From assembly GCA_040388535.1 (NCBI GenBank), contig JAZKBR010000001.1:145764-209763 (forward strand): DNA of 64,000 bases, written 5' to 3'. Positions 63,423 through 64,000 of this stretch are shown one piece after another (within the stretch, counting starts at the first letter, position 1; each line of letters starts with the position of its first letter). The translations under genes were made by a program, and so were the position numbers. The stretch comes from Gemmatimonadota bacterium (GTDB lineage Bacteria > Gemmatimonadota > Gemmatimonadetes > Gemmatimonadales > GWC2-71-9). The notes beneath the pieces were generated by a model. The model was given only the letters and a program-made list of their open reading frames with translations. It was not told the DNA's origin and made no database searches.

Positions 63423-64000
63423 CTTCTGGGACGTCCGAGGCGGGTCGCCGTGGACATGGCCGATACCTGCCGCAGGAACGTGACAAGGCCGGAGAGGACT
63501 CCGTCGGCGTACCGGCGCTGCCCGGCCACAGTCCGGAGCGCCGCCTCCTGTTCGGGCACCATCAGGAACAATCCTTCGGCGAGCACCGCCGGATACCAGG
63601 TGGGTCGAACCAGCGCGAGGTCGCCTCGGGCGATGCCGAGGTCGCGGAGTCCGAGTGTCGCGAGCAGGCCCGCCTGGACAGCACGGGCGAGCGGCAGGGC
63701 GACCAGATGATTGTAGAACGTACTGGTCCCGTTGTTTGTTGCGGGATTGACCCCATCAGGCAGCGCGTTGTTGTGGATCGAGATCAGGACCTCCGCATTC
63801 ACCGAGTCCGCGAGCGCGACACGCTGCCAGAGGCCGACGCTCTCCATTCCCTGCCGGGTCATCGTCACCCGGGCCCCCTGGGCCACCAGGCGATCGCGGA
63901 GCTGCCGGGCAATGGCGAGGTTGGCTTCCGGCTCACAGAGGCCGGTTGGACCGCAGGCGCCGATCGGAGGGTGTCCGGGATCGACTGCAATGTGGCGCCC
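63419..64000 (-). CDS. N-acetylmuramoyl-L-alanine amidase (Amidase_3), 5' end outside the window
   Basis: The frame is open to the right edge, so the N-terminus is missing. The visible 193 codons hold the three zinc ligands of the amidase_3 family: His in HIAVDPGHPP (near 63971), Glu in GLCEPEANLAIA, and His in LISIHNNALPDG, followed by YNHLVALPLARAVQAGL and the late Glu in PAVLAEGLFLMVPEQE. It cleaves the peptide stem from N-acetylmuramic acid in peptidoglycan. The stop overlaps the GTG of the first GWxTD gene, so the four are likely expressed together. Confidence 0.92.
   Translation of the reverse strand, partial: GRHIAVDPGHPPIGACGPTGLCEPEANLAIARQLRDRLVAQGARVTMTRQGMESVGLWQRVALADSVNAEVLISIHNNALPDGVNPATNNGTSTFYNHLVALPLARAVQAGLLATLGLRDLGIARGDLALVRPTWYPAVLAEGLFLMVPEQEAALRTVAGQRRYADGVLSGLVTFLRQVSAMSTATRLGRPRR

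Overview
The window is high-GC, almost fully coding DNA that looks like the chromosome of a member of the Gemmatimonadota. This is inferred from gene content, not from a database search. The pointers are three tandem GWxTD-domain proteins, many signal peptides ending in -AQ, MglA plus roadblock proteins inside a dnaX-recR operon, BshB1, a class II (NrdJ) reductase, Kdp with its own outer-membrane barrel, and MacB/FtsX-type permeases. No tRNA, rRNA, phage, transposase or CRISPR array was seen.

Layout. 1-8684 (+): a tripartite efflux cluster with a TolC-like channel (cut by the left edge), a HlyD/MacA-like adaptor, one ABC ATPase and four FtsX-type permeases that form two duplicated pairs. 8829-14057 (+): bshB1, a cysteine desulfurase coupled to mnmA, and ppk1. 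14185-22211 (-): a long housekeeping unit read ffs (SRP RNA), dnaX, ybaB-like, recR, a small anchored protein, a roadblock protein, mglA, pgsA, cinA, grpE, dnaJ. 22302-28043 (-): an M14 peptidase, a YihY-family membrane protein, a YtxH-like protein and a long class II aldolase. 28044-28665: an AT-richer gap with DnaA-box-like sites. 28666-32264 (+): pyk, an MBL-fold hydrolase and pgi, followed by a four-helix-bundle gene enclosed by inverted repeat arrays.

32920-41412 (-): a large BIG2 lipoprotein, a thiol-redox operon (CcdA, TlpA, peroxiredoxin-like, unknown secreted protein), a second lipoprotein, ispG and a small protein. 41593-42573 (+): a secreted Vgb-like beta-propeller. 42862-51814 (-): a complete kdpFABC-porin-kdpDE operon, including a 30-codon kdpF. 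52036-64000 (-): a DUF4153 protein, nrdJ, three translationally coupled GWxTD proteins and an N-acetylmuramoyl-L-alanine amidase cut by the right edge.

The most striking non-coding signal is a family of composite intergenic elements. Arrays of 7-bp units (GAGAAGG, GATGACA, GATGGTG or AGTCTCT types) are placed as inverted arms, often around a palindromic core. At least two core types and two heptamer types are combined independently. Arrays also reach into coding sequence: inside pgi, at the end of the YihY gene and at the dnaJ stop. Another notable point is an SRP RNA whose usual GNRA-type apical tetraloop is replaced by UAGC.

Most adjacent genes overlap by 4 bp (ATGA/GTGA) or 1 bp (TAATG/TGATG). 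This pattern was used to choose many start codons.
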